From JAKIYB01 sp964590255 (lineage in GTDB: Bacteria > Armatimonadota > Hebobacteria > CAIYQO01): a DNA stretch of 22,498 nucleotides. Below are positions 22,148 through 22,498 of this stretch, piece after piece. The notes under the pieces are model-generated. The model was not told the DNA's origin. It saw only the letters and a list, made by a program, of their open reading frames with translations, and did no database searches. The stretch lies in NCBI GenBank assembly GCA_964590255.1, contig CAZPYA010000092.1, positions 1 to 22,498 of the forward strand. Direction: 5' to 3'. Position 1 is the first letter of the stretch. Each line of letters starts with the position of its first letter. A program made the translations under genes and the position numbers.

Positions 22148-22180
22148 GGAGTCTCGCCCTCCAGCCCCCCGCTCTGGAAT

Positions 22181-22200
22181 CCGCCAGTCCTGGAAGGACG
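22181..22200 (-). repeat. CTTCCAGGACTG family (copy 2)
   Basis: The reverse complement CGTCCTTCCAGGACTGGCGG matches 5161-5180 at 18 of 20 positions; its own core TCCTGGAAGGA is nearly palindromic. Confidence 0.5.
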
Positions 22201-22209
22201 GTTGATACT

Positions 22210-22234
22210 AGCCAGCCGTTTCCAACGGCTGGCT
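22210..22234. repeat. Tight 11-bp hairpin
   Basis: AGCCAGCCGTT (22210-22220), loop TCC, AACGGCTGGCT (22224-22234), then TGGCTTCGCCA forms a second small palindrome overlapping its end. REP-like. Confidence 0.5.
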
Positions 22235-22416
22235 TCGCCAGATGACGGCCGGACGCTGTCTTCCCGGCGAGTTTTAACATTCGCTTAACAAATCACCCGC
22301 CGGATGGGGGTGTATGCGGGCGGAAAAAGAGTAATATATCCTTTATCCCAACGCGGGTTGGTGGAGAATGGGAACTCCCCACCGGCCAAAACTTAATTTC
22401 TGAAAGGAGAAACACC

Positions 22417-22498
22417 ATGCGTTCCCGTATGCGACAGGGGTTCACCCTGATCGAGCTCCTGGTGGTCATCGCGATCATTGCGATCCTGGCCTCCATCC
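22417..22498 (+). CDS. Type IV prepilin-like protein, N-terminus only
   Basis: A second prepilin-like gene cut by the window edge after 27 codons. It reads MRSRMRQG, then FTLIELLVVIAIIAILASI, the type III signal sequence with cleavage before Phe and Glu5 in place. AAAGGAG at 22403-22409 is 7 nt before the ATG. The start resembles the gene at 6590-7651, and it is likely to be another pseudopilin of the same broad family, but its C-terminal type cannot be seen. Confidence 0.93.
   Translation, partial: MRSRMRQGFTLIELLVVIAIIAILASI

Larger units (their letters stand above)
21731..22416. other. 686-nt intergenic region packed with repeats
   Basis: No gene is credible. In order: palindromic element 21807-21929, the inserted element 22000-22147 with its direct repeats, a CTTCCAGGACTG-family unit at 22181-22200, a tight hairpin at 22210-22234 and an AT-richer leader ahead of the prepilin-like gene at 22417. 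An imperfect stem GGTGGAG/CTCCCCACC at 22360-22383 lies in that leader. Confidence 0.6.

Overview
The window looks like chromosomal DNA from a high-GC, heterotrophic bacterium of the Armatimonadota/Planctomycetota kind; I favour Armatimonadota. The reasons are a type IV prepilin-like protein with the FPVFAKAREKAR context and an H-X9-DG motif, several odd GH42-like and TIM-barrel glycosidase-like genes, two stand-alone URO-D-family methyltransferase-like genes, a SpoIID/LytB gene, and very many short palindromic repeats in the gaps. This placement is inference from gene style; no rRNA or other marker is present. I see no rRNA, tRNA, CRISPR array, transposase or phage gene.

Layout. 1-379 (minus): 5' part of ilvD (dihydroxy-acid dehydratase), cut by the window edge. 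677-1672: secreted protein with an NADase-type glycan-binding-like domain. 2146-4941: two-gene unit of a membrane-anchored DUF4159 protein and a SpoIID/LytB lytic transglycosylase. 5306-7651 (minus): a GH42-like protein with an apparently changed catalytic position, preceded by a prepilin-like H-X9-DG protein that has its own promoter and a strong hairpin after it. 7861-12615: exported GH42-like enzyme, FAD-dependent oxidoreductase, pRiA4b ORF-3-like protein. 12694-16464: HAD phosphatase with a near-consensus promoter, then ylxP-rbfA-nrnA (remnant of the conserved nusA/infB cluster) and a URO-D-family gene. 16556-19269 (minus): a second URO-D-family gene translationally coupled (ATGA overlap) to a 558-residue TIM-barrel-like protein. 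19660-21730: CCA-adding enzyme/poly(A) polymerase-family protein overlapping a SAM methyltransferase. 22417-end: start of a second prepilin-like gene.

How it fits together. The housekeeping part (ilvD, ylxP-rbfA-nrnA, CCA-family enzyme) serves branched-chain amino acid synthesis, 30S maturation, nanoRNA turnover and tRNA/RNA 3' ends. The rest suggests breakdown of complex, perhaps modified, glycans: an exported GH42-like enzyme, two cytoplasmic glycosidase-like proteins, an FAD oxidoreductase and two URO-D-like putative methyltransferases. That metabolic link is a hypothesis.

The most striking sequence signal is the intergenic repeat content: at least six families of palindromic elements, two of which occur in full at distant places, plus a 148-bp terminal-inverted-repeat element that appears to have inserted into a copy of another repeat, leaving a 12-bp direct duplication.
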